A stretch of 43,658 nucleotides of DNA, taken from contig JAJEGO010000007.1 of the NCBI GenBank assembly GCA_022819805.1, forward strand, positions 1 to 43,658. Direction: 5' to 3'. The notes below the pieces were generated by a model. It ran no database searches, was not told the DNA's origin, and saw nothing but the letters and a program-made list of their open reading frames with translations. The DNA comes from Candidatus Dadabacteria bacterium (GTDB taxonomy: Bacteria > Desulfobacterota_D > UBA1144 > Nemesobacterales > Nemesobacteraceae). Each line of letters begins with the position of its first letter. Within the stretch, counting starts at the first letter, position 1. Positions 16,961 through 26,568 of this stretch are shown here, piece by piece. The translations under genes and the position numbers were made by a program.

Positions 16961-18445
16961 ATGGGTGATCCCACAGGTTTTATGAATTACGGAAGAAAGC
17001 TTGGGCCTGACAGGGATCCTGCCCGGAGAATCGGCGACTGGGATGAGTTCCACGGTCATCTTCCGGTAGAAGAGCTTGCCACTCAGGGAGCAAGGTGCAT
17101 GGACTGCGGGGTTCCCTTCTGCCAGACGGGCCAGATAATCGGCGGGCTGACAGCAGGATGTCCCATAAACAACCTTATACCCGAGTGGAACGACCTGGTT
17201 TACTCAGGCCTGTGGAGAGAGGCTCTCGAGAGGCTTCACAAGACGAACAATTTTCCTGAATTCACGGGTCGGATATGTCCCGCCCCTTGTGAGGGTTCGT
17301 GCGTTCTGGGCATAAACGAACCCGCGGTTACCATAAAGAGCATAGAGTGCGCCATAGTTGACAGGGGTTTTGAGGAAGGATGGATAACTCCCGAGCCCCC
17401 CGAAGTCAGAACCGGGAGGAAGGTTGCCGTGATAGGTTCGGGACCCGCGGGACTTGCTTGCGCCGCGCAGCTTAACAAGGCGGGGCATCTGGTCACTGTG
17501 TTTGAAAGGGACGACCGCATCGGCGGGCTGCTCATGTACGGAATTCCAAACCCACACCTTGACAAGAAGATAGTGGACCGCCGCGTCAATATACTGGCGG
17601 AGGAGGGGGTTGAGTTCGTTACCAACACGGAAGTGGGAGTGGATATTGACGGAAACGAACTCAGAAAAAGTTTTGACGCGGTGGTGATATGCACCGGAGC
17701 GACGAAACCCAGGGATCTTCCGATTGAGGGGAGAGACCTTGAGGGAATACACTTCGCGATGCAGTTTCTCAAGGCAAACACAAAGAGCCTTCTTGACAGT
17801 GGCCTTGACGACGGCCGCTACATTTCCGCGGCGGGTAAAGATGTGATAATTCTCGGAGGCGGCGATACCGGAACCGACTGCGTAGCGACCTCCATGAGGC
17901 ATGAATGCAGGAGCCTTCTTCAGTTTGAAATACTTCCCAAGCCTCCCACCGAGAGAGCTACGGATAACCCGTGGCCGCAATGGCCCAGGGTGTACAGGCT
18001 TGATTACGGTCAGCAGGAGGCCATGGCGGTTTTCGGCGAAGACCCGAGAAGGTACCAGGTTCTGACCCAAAAATTCACAGGCGACGGCGAGGGCAGGGTA
18101 GCGGAACTTGAGACCGTGCGCATTGAGTGGTACAGGGGGGATGACGGAAGGATGTCGTTTAGGGAAGTGAAAGGTTCTGAGGAGAGGTGGCCGTGCGGAC
18201 TCGTGCTTCTGGCCCTCGGGTTCCTAGGACCTGAGCAAGAGCTCCTGCAGCAGATGAAAATCCGCACCGACGAGCGCTCAAACGCCATGGCGGAATATGG
18301 AAAGTACATGACGAACGTCGAGGGGGTTTTCGCCGCGGGGGACTCGCGCAGGGGACAAAGTCTTGTGGTGTGGGCGATAAACGAGGGAAGAGAAGCCGCT
18401 AGGGAGTGTGACAGATATCTAATGGGATCAACCGACCTTCCATGA
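16961..18445 (+). CDS. gltD: Glutamate synthase small subunit
   Basis: The 494-residue beta subunit feeds NADPH electrons to GltB. N-terminal cysteine clusters ([32 protein letters not shown]) bind 4Fe-4S centres. A FAD site follows, [15 protein letters not shown] near residue 150, and the NADPH site is [34 protein letters not shown] near the C-terminus is the second FAD-contact motif. It has a strong GGAGGAGAAGG ribosome site. It forms an operon with gltB, and tyrS follows 33 bases downstream, possibly on the same transcript. Confidence 0.98.
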   Translation: MGDPTGFMNYGRKLGPDRDPARRIGDWDEFHGHLPVEELATQGARCMDCGVPFCQTGQIIGGLTAGCPINNLIPEWNDLVYSGLWREALERLHKTNNFPEFTGRICPAPCEGSCVLGINEPAVTIKSIECAIVDRGFEEGWITPEPPEVRTGRKVAVIGSGPAGLACAAQLNKAGHLVTVFERDDRIGGLLMYGIPNPHLDKKIVDRRVNILAEEGVEFVTNTEVGVDIDGNELRKSFDAVVICTGATKPRDLPIEGRDLEGIHFAMQFLKANTKSLLDSGLDDGRYISAAGKDVIILGGGDTGTDCVATSMRHECRSLLQFEILPKPPTERATDNPWPQWPRVYRLDYGQQEAMAVFGEDPRRYQVLTQKFTGDGEGRVAELETVRIEWYRGDDGRMSFREVKGSEERWPCGLVLLALGFLGPEQELLQQMKIRTDERSNAMAEYGKYMTNVEGVFAAGDSRRGQSLVVWAINEGREAARECDRYLMGSTDLP

Positions 18446-18478
18446 ACACTCTCTGACGTTGCGAGGAGGACTTTCCAA

Positions 18479-19687
18479 GTGGCTTTTGCCGATCCTAAAG
18501 AGCAGTTAAAGGTAATAAAAAGGGGAACTGAGGCGATAATTCCCGAAGAGGAGCTTCTTTTAAAGCTTGAAGCCTCAGCAAAAAGCAATCGGCCTCTCAA
18601 GGTAAAGGCGGGGTTCGATCCCACCTCTGCAGACCTGCATCTGGGTCACGGGATAATTCTCAAGAAACTTCGCGATTTTCAGACCTTGGGTCACGAGGTT
18701 CTCTTCCTGATAGGGGATTTCACTGCCTATATAGGAGACCCCTCGGGCAGGAGCGAAACCCGCCCGCCAATCTCAAGAGAGGAAATAGTCAAGAACTCAA
18801 GGACTTACGAACGCCAGGTTTTTAAGGTTCTTGACAAAAAAAAGACCCAGATTCTTTCAAACTCCCGCTGGCTTGCTAACCTCGGTTCAGAGGAACTTCT
18901 CGGGCTTACTTCCCTGGTTAACGTCTCGCGTATACTTGACCGGGACGATTTCTCAAAGAGGTACAAGGAGGGAGTGTCGATTTCTCTTCGGGAGTTCATA
19001 TATCCCTTGGTGCAGGCATACGACTCCGTGCAGATGCGCTGCGATGTTGAACTTGGTGGCACGGATCAGACCTTCAATATCCTGCTCGGCCGCGATTTCC
19101 AGAGACATTACGGGCAGTCTCCGCAGGTGGGAGTTTTTCTTCCGATACTTGAGGGAACGGACGGGGTTAAGAAGATGTCGAAATCCCTCGGGAACTACAT
19201 AGGTCTTGACGAATCGCCCCGGGATATATACGGAAAGGTGATGTCGATTTCGGATGATCTTATGTGGAGGTACTATCTTCTTCTGAGCGCACAGGATGAA
19301 AAGGAGATACGGAAGCTAAAAGCCCGCCACCCCATGGAAGCGAAAAAAGCTCTCGCTTCGGAAATTGTCTCTTGGCTTCACGACTCCCAAAGTGCTCTTG
19401 AAGCTGCCAGGGATTTCGAAACCAAGTTTTCAAAGAGATCTTTCCCGGAAGACGCCGCGGAAAAGACTTACGTTTCCAGTTCCCGCAAGGTAGTCGATCT
19501 TGTTTTGGAAGTGTCCGACTCCGTTGGTACGAAAGGACAGGCAAAAAGACTTATATCCCAAGGTGGGCTTGAGATAAACGGGGAGAAGTATACCGATCCG
19601 AATTCGGAGTTTCCCGGCAGCGCTACTCTCGAACTCAAGATCGGGAAAAAAGAGTTTCTGAGAGTTGCAATTAAGGAAGCGAGTTAG
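18479..19687 (+). CDS. tyrS: Tyrosine--tRNA ligase
   Basis: The 402-residue class I synthetase charges tRNA-Tyr. The HIGH motif appears as HLGH (54-57) and the KMSKS motif is exact at 232-236. A C-terminal S4 RNA-binding domain (GQAKRLISQGGLEING) completes the protein. Sequence type and length match the TyrRS-beta (TyrZ-like) group rather than E. coli TyrS. I chose the GTG at 18479 because GAGGAGG lies a suitable distance upstream. Its last codons and stop (19679-19687) are shared with the 3' strand of the P1 helix of rnpB on the opposite strand. Confidence 0.96.
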   Translation: MAFADPKEQLKVIKRGTEAIIPEEELLLKLEASAKSNRPLKVKAGFDPTSADLHLGHGIILKKLRDFQTLGHEVLFLIGDFTAYIGDPSGRSETRPPISREEIVKNSRTYERQVFKVLDKKKTQILSNSRWLANLGSEELLGLTSLVNVSRILDRDDFSKRYKEGVSISLREFIYPLVQAYDSVQMRCDVELGGTDQTFNILLGRDFQRHYGQSPQVGVFLPILEGTDGVKKMSKSLGNYIGLDESPRDIYGKVMSISDDLMWRYYLLLSAQDEKEIRKLKARHPMEAKKALASEIVSWLHDSQSALEAARDFETKFSKRSFPEDAAEKTYVSSSRKVVDLVLEVSDSVGTKGQAKRLISQGGLEINGEKYTDPNSEFPGSATLELKIGKKEFLRVAIKEAS

Positions 19688-20043
19688 CCTGTAAGCCGAG
19701 TTCTGTCAAGCACGGCCATCCATCTGAGATACCTGTTACCAAGATACCTTAAGCGACTACCCGAAAACCAGGGCGGGCAACCCTGACCGGACCGTGATCC
19801 GGGCGTTTTCCTATTTGTCTTTCTTCGGGCGGGGTTTGCCTTGCCTCCTCCATCACTTTCGGAGCGGTGGTCTCTTACACCACCTTTTCACCCTTGCCGG
19901 AACGCCTGCGGCGCCCAGGCGGTATACTTTCTGTTGCACTTTCCGTTGTCTCGCGACACCTGGTAATTAACCAGCGCCCTGCCCTGCGAAGCTCGGACTT
20001 TCCTCCCGCGGACGAACCGCAGGCGACCGCGCGGCCAACTCGC
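19679..20043 (-). ncRNA. rnpB: RNase P RNA, bacterial type A
   Basis: This RNA is the catalytic subunit of RNase P, which trims the 5' leaders of tRNA precursors. The conserved first core GAGGAAAGTCC follows the 5' end, and the 3' half carries the ACAGAA...GGCTTACAG core. An 11-base P1 helix closes the molecule: GCGAGTTGGCC at the 5' end (20043-20033) pairs with GGCTAACTCGC at the 3' end (19689-19679), with a single G-U. About 365 bases is normal for type A. The 5' base coincides with the last base of the RNase HI stop codon. The 3' end runs 9 bases into tyrS. Confidence 0.95.
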
Positions 20044-20459
20044 TAATCATTAAAATATCTATCTATCGCCTCATTCGCAAGAGCGTCGGCCTCGGCGTTA
20101 TTCTCTCTGGGGACATACTCTATTTCGAGTGTCGCTAGCAAAGAAGCGAGTTTTTTTGCTTCTGAGTGCAGGATTCTAAGCTTCGGGTCTTTTACTTTCC
20201 AGAGCCCGTTCATCTGGTTTGCGACGAGCTGAGAGTCTGTATTGACTTTTGCTTCTGAGATTTCTTCTGCAAGGAGATGACCGAGAGATGTAATGAGTGC
20301 CTTGTACTCAGCCTCGTTGTTCGTTCCCCTGCCGATGTACTCTCTTATCTCCTTTCTGCTTCCGTCTGGACGAACTATGAGAACCCCGATGCCGGATTCT
20401 CCCGGGTTTCCCCTCGATGCTCCGTCTACGTAGACTTCGGTTATTTTTCCGGGGGACAT
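20043..20459 (-). CDS. Ribonuclease HI family protein
   Basis: The 138-residue RNase H-fold protein should cut the RNA strand of RNA-DNA hybrids. The four acidic active-site residues are visible: Asp12 (YVDGASRGNPG), Glu51 (TNNEAEY), Asp75 (NTDSQLV) and Asp125 (NAEADALAN). This motif set is the halobacterial/RVT_3 type of RNase HI rather than the E. coli RnhA type, whose basic protrusion it lacks. It lies 28 bases behind the zinc-ribbon gene, a pairing seen in other bacteria. The rnpB promoter probably sits inside its last codons. Confidence 0.9.
   Translation of the reverse strand: MSPGKITEVYVDGASRGNPGESGIGVLIVRPDGSRKEIREYIGRGTNNEAEYKALITSLGHLLAEEISEAKVNTDSQLVANQMNGLWKVKDPKLRILHSEAKKLASLLATLEIEYVPRENNAEADALANEAIDRYFND
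20052..20080 (-). promoter_or_regulatory. Candidate rnpB promoter inside the RNase HI gene
   Basis: On the minus strand TTGCGA (20080-20075) and TATTTT (20057-20052) are 17 bases apart and end 8 bases before the predicted 5' base of rnpB. Each box matches the consensus at only 4 of 6 positions, but the spacing fits exactly. Confidence 0.45.
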
Positions 20460-20487
20460 GTTCTTAAGTGGATAACCTTTTGGACGG

Positions 20488-21189
20488 TTACGGATTAGTG
20501 TAAAGAATCTTCTTGCAGCTCGGGCACTGAACCAGCTTTGTCCGCTTCAGTATTTCATTGTAAAGCTGAGGGGGGATGTTTATGTTGCAGCTTGTGCATT
20601 TCTCGTTTTCGGCAAGCGCAAGTGCTCTGCCGTTTCTCTCGAAGATTTTTTCGTAAAGCGGAAGTATTTTTGGATCTATCTTGGATAAGATTTCACTTTT
20701 TTCCTTCTCTGCCGGTTTGCGGGAGATCTCGAGCTCTTCAATCTTTTTTTCTTTTTCCGCGATCTGTTGCGCGTATTGTTCTTCTAGGGAGGAGTAGTTT
20801 TCCTTTTCCTCGGCAAGCGCCGCCTCGGTCTCTTCGATCTCCGCCATTACCGAGATCGTCCGGTCCTCTATTTCGAGGTTTTCCTTTCTGGTGTCGGTTA
20901 TTTCCTTTTGAAGAGCCTCGTATTCCTTGTGGGTTTTTATGGCAAAGAGCCTTTCTTCGGATTTTTTTATGGACTCCTGATTGGAGCTAAGCGAGGACTC
21001 AAGGCCGTCTCTTTGCGTTCTTAGTTCCGAAAGGCTCGTTTCCTTCAGATTTATTGATTCTTCTTTTTCCAGGAGGTCTTTTTTAAGGTCGTCGATTTCG
21101 TTTGGATATCTTGTGAGTCCTTCAGTTAACTCTCTTATTCTTAAGTCAACCGTCTGAAGCTTCTGCAGGCTTTCAATGTGTTCTTGCAT
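20488..21189 (-). CDS. Zinc-ribbon coiled-coil protein (CT398/DUF164 type)
   Basis: The 233-residue protein is mostly a long charged coiled coil (about residues 10-175). It ends in a C4-type zinc ribbon with cysteines in KCTSCNINIPP and LVQCPSCKK. This matches the zf-RING_7 family, whose structure is known for the chlamydial member CT398. Family members have been linked to flagellar/type III or RNA polymerase partners, but the role here is unknown. A 6-base-arm inverted repeat (CCTAAC/GTTAGG, 21215-21232) lies just upstream of the start. RNase HI follows on the same strand. Confidence 0.85.
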   Translation of the reverse strand: MQEHIESLQKLQTVDLRIRELTEGLTRYPNEIDDLKKDLLEKEESINLKETSLSELRTQRDGLESSLSSNQESIKKSEERLFAIKTHKEYEALQKEITDTRKENLEIEDRTISVMAEIEETEAALAEEKENYSSLEEQYAQQIAEKEKKIEELEISRKPAEKEKSEILSKIDPKILPLYEKIFERNGRALALAENEKCTSCNINIPPQLYNEILKRTKLVQCPSCKKILYTNP

Positions 21190-21316
21190 GGTTTCTTACT
21201 TCGGACAAACCGGTCCTAACGTGTCTGTTAGGGGGAAAAGTAATTATTATTGCGCTTTTAAAGGGAGTTGCTTTGGCTTTCTCTGTATTGACCCACATAG
21301 CCTTTATTCTCAATTC

Positions 21317-21390
<74 letters not shown>

Positions 21391-21408
21391 TATAAAACTA
21401 GGCAACAG

Positions 21409-21436
21409 AATATAGTTAATCGAATTTTTTTGTCAA
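21409..21436 (-). promoter_or_regulatory. Promoter of the CAU tRNA
   Basis: On the minus strand TTGACA (21436-21431) and TATATT (21414-21409) are separated by 16 bases. The transcript would start near 21402, a dozen bases before the mature tRNA 5' end. Confidence 0.6.
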
Positions 21437-21483
21437 ATTATCGGTCTGAAAAGTGCAAAAAACAAATTTTACGCCTTCTTCAT

Positions 21484-22257
21484 TCAGCGGAAGACAAGAA
21501 GATTTCCGCTTTGAGCATCCCACGACCCCCTTACCTTGAATACCGATGAAAGGAGTTTTTCGGAAAACACCCGCGACGGTTCTCCCAAGGCGAAAACTCT
21601 CCCGTCTTCAAGCACAAGAACCCTGTCGCAGAACCTGCTTGCAAGGTCGAGGTCATGGAGAACGGCCGCAATCCCTCTTCCTTTCCGCGCGAGCGATTTC
21701 AGCAGTTCCATGAGGGCGAACTTGTGGTGTATGTCGAGGTGGGAGGAGGGTTCGTCAAGGAAAATAAAATCTGTTTCCTGCACAAGCACCCTAGCGACCG
21801 ATACCCTCTGCTGTTCTCCTCCTGAGAGCGTCGTCACTTTCCTCTGGGAAAACCCTCCCATGTCCACAAGCGAGAGACAGTCCTCGGCACGCTTTATATC
21901 CTCTTTGCTTTCGCTCTCGAAAATCCCTAAGTACGGATACCTTCCCGTAAGCACCACCTCGAGTACGCTCAGGGGAAAATCGAAATACGAGGTCTGGGGG
22001 AGAAACGATATTTTCCTGTATAGCTCTTTTGCTTGGTATCGGGAGACGTCCTTTCCGTCAAGCAGAATATTTCCTCCGGAGGGGTGGATTATCCGGGTGA
22101 GAAGCCTCAGGAGCGTGGATTTCCCGGCGCCGTTGGGGCCCACTATGCCTAGAAGTTCGTTCGGTTTGATTTCAAAACTTGCGTCGGCGACTATGGTTTT
22201 CCCGTTTACGCTGTAACTCAGACCCGATACTTTTACGGATTGTTTTTCTTTCTGCAT
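21484..22257 (-). CDS. ABC importer ATP-binding protein (FecE/BtuD type)
   Basis: The 257-residue ATPase powers a metal-chelate or cobalamin importer. Walker A GPNGAGKST (39-47), the signature LSGGEQQRV and Walker B FIFLDEPSSHLD are intact, and the switch histidine is in AVLHDLD. It is the last gene of a three-gene unit, 1 base after the permease. Family resemblance is to siderophore, haem and vitamin B12 ATPases, which sequence alone does not separate. Confidence 0.93.
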   Translation of the reverse strand: MQKEKQSVKVSGLSYSVNGKTIVADASFEIKPNELLGIVGPNGAGKSTLLRLLTRIIHPSGGNILLDGKDVSRYQAKELYRKISFLPQTSYFDFPLSVLEVVLTGRYPYLGIFESESKEDIKRAEDCLSLVDMGGFSQRKVTTLSGGEQQRVSVARVLVQETDFIFLDEPSSHLDIHHKFALMELLKSLARKGRGIAAVLHDLDLASRFCDRVLVLEDGRVFALGEPSRVFSEKLLSSVFKVRGSWDAQSGNLLVFR

Positions 22258-22258
22258 T

Positions 22259-23296
22259 CTACGCGATTCCTCTCCCGCTGAAATTTCGCCTCAGCAGAAA
22301 CACAAAGAAAGGAACTCCAACAAGAGACGTAATTATTCCAAGGCGCAGTTCCTGGGGACCCATGACGGTTCTTGCTATGAGATCGGCTACGGGGAGAAAT
22401 ATAGCTCCCGCGATAAAACTTGCGGGCAAAAGCCGGCGATGGTCCACTCCGATCAGCAGTCTTACTGAGTGCGGAATTATAAGTCCGACGAATCCTACGA
22501 TACCGCTTACTGCCACGCTTGCTCCAACTATGAGGGAGGAGAGGATTATCAGGTGTTTTGTCGTTTTTTCGATATCAACGCCGATGGTCTTCGCCGTCTC
22601 GTAGCCGAGAAGCCTTGCGTTTAAGTTCTTGGCGTAGAAAAGCAATGTGACCGAGGCGGCCAGGACGGGCACTGCGGCCATTGCGAAATGTGTCCAGGTG
22701 CGCGAATCGACCCCACCCATTATCCAGAAAAGCATTTCCTTCATGGACCATGCGTTTGATACCGAGAGCACGAAAGTCGTGAGAGAGACAAAAAGCGTAC
22801 CAAGCGCCACTCCGCAGAGAAGAAGAGTTGTGTTCTCTACAAAACCTCTGTAGCGAGATATTCCGTAAACTGCATATGCCGTGAGCAGTGTGCCGGCAAA
22901 AGCGGCAAGAGGGAGCAACAGAAACCACTGCTGATAAATGCCGGTATAGATTGCTAAGACGGCGAAAAACGCTCCTCCGCTTGACCAGCCCAGTATTCCG
23001 GGCTCGGCGAGGGGATTTCTGAACATCGCCTGCATTACTGCTCCTACGATTGAGAGCCCTCCGCCTATGGTCGCGGCGAGCAGGACCCTCGGAAGCCGTA
23101 TGTCCCACACGATAAGCTCCTGTGATTTTTCTACACTCGCTCCGGCGTCTAACCAGAGCAGTTTGCCGGCTATTATGCTGAGTACTTTGTCAAATGGAAC
23201 GCTTACGGCTCCTAGGGATACGCATGCAAGGATGACTAACACAAGCAGGAAGGAGAGTATTATGTATACGGAAAGCGTTTTCTTACCGGTCGGCAT
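22259..23296 (-). CDS. ABC importer permease, FecCD family
   Basis: The 345-residue protein has about ten hydrophobic helices and the FecCD/BtuC motifs IRLPRVLLA (near 70), AMFRNPLAEPGILGWSSGG, and VAVSGIVGFVGLIIPHSVRLLIG (in the ATPase-coupling region). It should form a homodimer channel for the substrate delivered by the upstream binding protein. Its start overlaps the binding-protein gene by 14 bases. Confidence 0.93.
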   Translation of the reverse strand: MPTGKKTLSVYIILSFLLVLVILACVSLGAVSVPFDKVLSIIAGKLLWLDAGASVEKSQELIVWDIRLPRVLLAATIGGGLSIVGAVMQAMFRNPLAEPGILGWSSGGAFFAVLAIYTGIYQQWFLLLPLAAFAGTLLTAYAVYGISRYRGFVENTTLLLCGVALGTLFVSLTTFVLSVSNAWSMKEMLFWIMGGVDSRTWTHFAMAAVPVLAASVTLLFYAKNLNARLLGYETAKTIGVDIEKTTKHLIILSSLIVGASVAVSGIVGFVGLIIPHSVRLLIGVDHRRLLPASFIAGAIFLPVADLIARTVMGPQELRLGIITSLVGVPFFVFLLRRNFSGRGIA

Positions 23297-24137
23297 TGTT
23301 CTCCGCTCTGAAAATCAGATTCACCAGATCGATTACGGCCTGCGCCGCGTAATGAGACGCGGCGTCAAGATGCTTTCCGGCGACGACTATAATTTTTTTG
23401 TCCTTGAAAGCGGGATTTTCAAACATCTGGCCGACAAAATCCGGGTGAGAAGGATTATAACTACTTGTAAGCACCAGGTCAGGATTGCTCTGGATTACGT
23501 ATTCGGTCGATATGTTGCTGTATCCGCTTAGCCCGAGTCGGGCCGGAAGGTTAATGGCTCCGGAGCTTTCTATTATGTCGTTTACGGTCGTGCGTTTGCC
23601 GACCGTGAACCCCGGAGCTCCGTAGAAAAGAACCGTCGGAGGCTCTGCGCGGGGCGGGATCTTTGCTCTGGCCTCGGCGATCTGTCTTTCCATGCTCTCT
23701 ACGAGGGCTCTTGCCGCGGCATCCTCGCAGACTGCATCTCCCACCATTTTTATGTTCTTTTTTATGCTCTCAAGAGAGACGATTTCATGGAGCACAAGAG
23801 CCTTTATCTCTGCCGCCTCAAGATGCGCCCGTATGTTCGGGTTCGTGTGGCCGGCAAGTATAACGAGATCAGGGGATTTTGTTATTACCTGTTCTAGGTT
23901 TGCGCGGACTTGGGGAATTCCCCGCGCTTTTTCCACTACGTTTGAGATCAGCGGGTCCGTCGAGAAATAAGTAAGCGCGGCTATCTTTTTTCTGTTGCCG
24001 ACAATGTCAACGAGTATCTCGTCCGAGGCTAGAGTGAGCGAGATTATGTTCTTGGGGCAAGGTGTTTTTGCCAAGCACACCGCAGGTGCGACGGCCAGAA
24101 CAATAAGAACCGCCGCAAACAGATTTTTGATGCTCAC
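23283..24137 (-). CDS. Periplasmic binding protein of iron/cobalamin ABC importer
   Basis: The 284-residue class III binding protein has a signal peptide (1-23, ending AVCLAK) and the BtuF/FepB-like two-lobe pattern linked by a long helix. The opening KNIISLTLASDEILVDI and the central QVITKSPDLVILAG are typical. It begins with GTG at 24137. No cobalamin riboswitch is visible upstream, where the gene lies 20 bases behind the quinone-reductase gene. Ferric siderophore, haem or cobalamin are all possible ligands. Confidence 0.88.
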   Translation of the reverse strand: MSIKNLFAAVLIVLAVAPAVCLAKTPCPKNIISLTLASDEILVDIVGNRKKIAALTYFSTDPLISNVVEKARGIPQVRANLEQVITKSPDLVILAGHTNPNIRAHLEAAEIKALVLHEIVSLESIKKNIKMVGDAVCEDAAARALVESMERQIAEARAKIPPRAEPPTVLFYGAPGFTVGKRTTVNDIIESSGAINLPARLGLSGYSNISTEYVIQSNPDLVLTSSYNPSHPDFVGQMFENPAFKDKKIIVVAGKHLDAASHYAAQAVIDLVNLIFRAENNADR

Positions 24138-24157
24138 CTTGAACCCCCGGCTTTTCC

Positions 24158-25153
24158 TTAAGGGTTCAGAATGACTTTTCCGAACTGCTGGCGGTCTTCG
24201 AGAATTTTCTGCGCCGCCGCCGCTTCGCTCAGGTGAAACCTGCTGTGTATAGAAGGTTTAAGAGTTCCTTCACCGGCAAGCTGTGCGACTTTTTCGAAAT
24301 GTTCCGCCTGGGCGTTAAACACCGTTACTCCGAGTATCGAGAGATCTTTCATGATAAGAGGGCCAATGGCCGCTTCAGCGGCCCCGCCTCCCGCAACGCC
24401 GATTAGCAGAAGTTTTCCCTTGGGAGCCAGGTACTGCGTGTTCTCTTTCCACACAGAAGCTCCCACCGGATCGAAGATCATGTTTATTTTGTGTTCTTTA
24501 GTAACCTGCTTGAGTTCTTCTCCGAGATCCGAGGAGTTGTAATTTATTGTGACGTCAGCCCCGATATTTTTTGCCTTCTCAAGTTTTTCGTCACTTCCCG
24601 CGGTAGCTATCACAAAAGAATCAAAAAGCTTGGCTACCTGGATCGCTGCGCTTCCCGTTCCGCTTCCCGCAGCGTGCACAAGCACGGTTTCTCCCTTGCC
24701 GATATTTCCTCTATCGCAAAACGCGTACCATGCCGTAACGTAGCAGGTTGGAAGAGTTGCCGCGTCATCGAAGGAAAGTCCTTCTGGAATCGCTACAACG
24801 TTCGATGAAGGTATCTTTATATACTCGGCGAATCCTCCGTGGAGGTTAACCCCGACTATTTCAAGTCCTTTCTCCGAGCGCACTGCCGGCATGACTATGA
24901 CCCGCTGGCCTGTTTCCACGTCGGATACGTCGTCGCTTTTCTCACAGACAATGCCTGCCACGTCTACTCCTCCGATGTGCGGCAGGGGTACTGGACGGGG
25001 GGATTTCCCGCTTCTAAGCCTGAGATCGACGAAGTTTATTGAAGAGGATTTTATCTCTACCAGCACTTCTCCAGGTCCAAGTTCCGGGTTGTTTACTTCC
25101 TCGTACTTAAGGACGTCAGTTTCTCCGAATTCATGATAGATAATGGCTTTCAT
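24158..25153 (-). CDS. NADPH:quinone oxidoreductase-type MDR protein
   Basis: The 331-residue medium-chain dehydrogenase/reductase matches the zinc-free quinone reductase branch (COG0604). It has the N-terminal GroES-like fold and the nucleotide-binding segment VLVHAAGSGTGSAAIQVAKL near residues 145-165. The end, HLSEAAAAQKILEDRQQFGKVIL, is characteristic. The true substrate could be a quinone or another enone. A clear AAAGGAG ribosome site precedes the ATG at 25153. It is followed after 20 bases by the ABC importer genes. Confidence 0.88.
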   Translation of the reverse strand: MKAIIYHEFGETDVLKYEEVNNPELGPGEVLVEIKSSSINFVDLRLRSGKSPRPVPLPHIGGVDVAGIVCEKSDDVSDVETGQRVIVMPAVRSEKGLEIVGVNLHGGFAEYIKIPSSNVVAIPEGLSFDDAATLPTCYVTAWYAFCDRGNIGKGETVLVHAAGSGTGSAAIQVAKLFDSFVIATAGSDEKLEKAKNIGADVTINYNSSDLGEELKQVTKEHKINMIFDPVGASVWKENTQYLAPKGKLLLIGVAGGGAAEAAIGPLIMKDLSILGVTVFNAQAEHFEKVAQLAGEGTLKPSIHSRFHLSEAAAAQKILEDRQQFGKVILNP

Positions 25154-25237
25154 TCTTGCGAACTCCTTTAGAATATTTGTCGGATTAAGGTACTTGGCTT
25201 TGAGGGTTTGGCAATATCTCTGGAGCGATCAGAATGC

Positions 25238-26518
25238 CTAAAGAACGGGGGCGGGGAATAAAAGGCCGCCGAAGAGAAGCCACGCCACGATCAGCGTCCA
25301 GATGACGTTCATTCCCTGCGCTATGAGAAACGCGTAGGCTGGGCGGCCCTCCTCCATGCCGACCAAAGTGGAAAGGCGGGTCTCAAGACCTATGCAAACA
25401 AAGGCGAGGGCGAACCACCAGCCGCGAAGCCCCTTCATGAGTCCCTTGGTCTGCGAGACAAGATCGTCTCCCACGACGAAGGAAAAAAGAAGCGATGCCG
25501 CCATGAAACCCAGAATGAACTTCGGAAAGCGATCCCAGATAACCCTGGCAGACGGCTTTACCCCTTCATCCGCGCCTTGGCGGAATGTCCACCAAAGAGA
25601 AAGGGCAAACGCTGCTAGACCCAGCATGGCGTTCTGCGAGAATTTCACCACCACGGCGGCGTTCATCGCCGATTCTCCCACCAGTTCTCCCGCGGCTACC
25701 ACGGCTCCGGTGGTGTCAATGGTTCCTCCGATCCACGCCCCTCCGATCACCGCGGGAATCTGGAAGTGCTCTACGGCCCAGGGCATGATCAGCATCATGG
25801 GGACGGCCACTATGAGGACGAGAGAAGTTACGTAGGAGAGTTTCTTTCTGTCTCCGCCTATAGCCCCGCAGGCGGCGATGGCGGCAGAGACTCCGCAGAT
25901 GGAAACGGCTGTGGAGAGCATGGCGGCAAACTCGGAATCAACGGCGAATTTCCTGCAGATCCAGTAGCATGCGTACCAGATGACGAGCACAACAAACAGG
26001 GCTTGGAGAATCCCCGCCGACCCCGCGGAGAGTATCTTGCCGAACAGGATGCCGGAACCCAGGATGATAAGCCCGATCTTGATGTAGTACTCGGTTCGGA
26101 TTGCCTCCCGGAAGCGGTTGGGGAAAACGTTGCCGACGAACATTCCGATTAAAAGGGCGAAGATGACGTAGCTTACTCCCCATTCCTTGGCCATTGCGTT
26201 TCCAGCGAGAAACTTGGATGCCCACGCAAGGGCGAAGACTATGGGGAAGCCCGCGATGTAGCGGGCGACCGACCCGCCCATCATACGGACGCCGAAGCTT
26301 GAGAAAAACAAAAAGACCACTCCCAGCGAGAGGGAAAGAGATATGTTCTCTGCGCTGAAGATCTTGCCCACGGAATCCGGGGTCCACGAAAACCTGGGAA
26401 GAGAGAGATAGGGAAAAAGAAGCCCGAGAGCGATAAGAATGAAAGCCGGTCCGAAAACCACCCAATCTTCTGAAAGTCCGTGACTTTCCTCGGGAAAATC
26501 TGCGGTTTCGTTTTCCAT
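25238..26518 (-). CDS. YeiH-family (UPF0324) putative sulfate exporter
   Basis: The 426-residue integral membrane protein has roughly ten or eleven helices and the YeiH-family motifs. These include ISLSLSLGVVFLF, GMFVGNVFPNRF, RTEYYIKIGLIILGSGILFG and GVSAAIAACGAIG. Members are annotated as putative sulfate exporters, but the substrate is not firmly known. I chose the ATG at 26518 because the 44 codons upstream in frame overlap the thermonuclease gene. There is no obvious Shine-Dalgarno sequence at this start. Confidence 0.82.
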   Translation of the reverse strand: MENETADFPEESHGLSEDWVVFGPAFILIALGLLFPYLSLPRFSWTPDSVGKIFSAENISLSLSLGVVFLFFSSFGVRMMGGSVARYIAGFPIVFALAWASKFLAGNAMAKEWGVSYVIFALLIGMFVGNVFPNRFREAIRTEYYIKIGLIILGSGILFGKILSAGSAGILQALFVVLVIWYACYWICRKFAVDSEFAAMLSTAVSICGVSAAIAACGAIGGDRKKLSYVTSLVLIVAVPMMLIMPWAVEHFQIPAVIGGAWIGGTIDTTGAVVAAGELVGESAMNAAVVVKFSQNAMLGLAAFALSLWWTFRQGADEGVKPSARVIWDRFPKFILGFMAASLLFSFVVGDDLVSQTKGLMKGLRGWWFALAFVCIGLETRLSTLVGMEEGRPAYAFLIAQGMNVIWTLIVAWLLFGGLLFPAPVL

Positions 26519-26568
26519 GCAGCTAAGCTTGACACAAACCCCCGGTTTTTCAACACTTTGCTGCCAAC

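Noticed and set aside
17204-18070. A 288-codon minus-strand frame opposite gltD
   Set aside because: It is antisense to the flavin-binding core of gltD and shows no motif.
24138-24160. Cobalamin riboswitch before the ABC importer
   Set aside because: Only 20 bases separate the genes, and no B12-box or long structured leader is seen upstream of the quinone reductase either.
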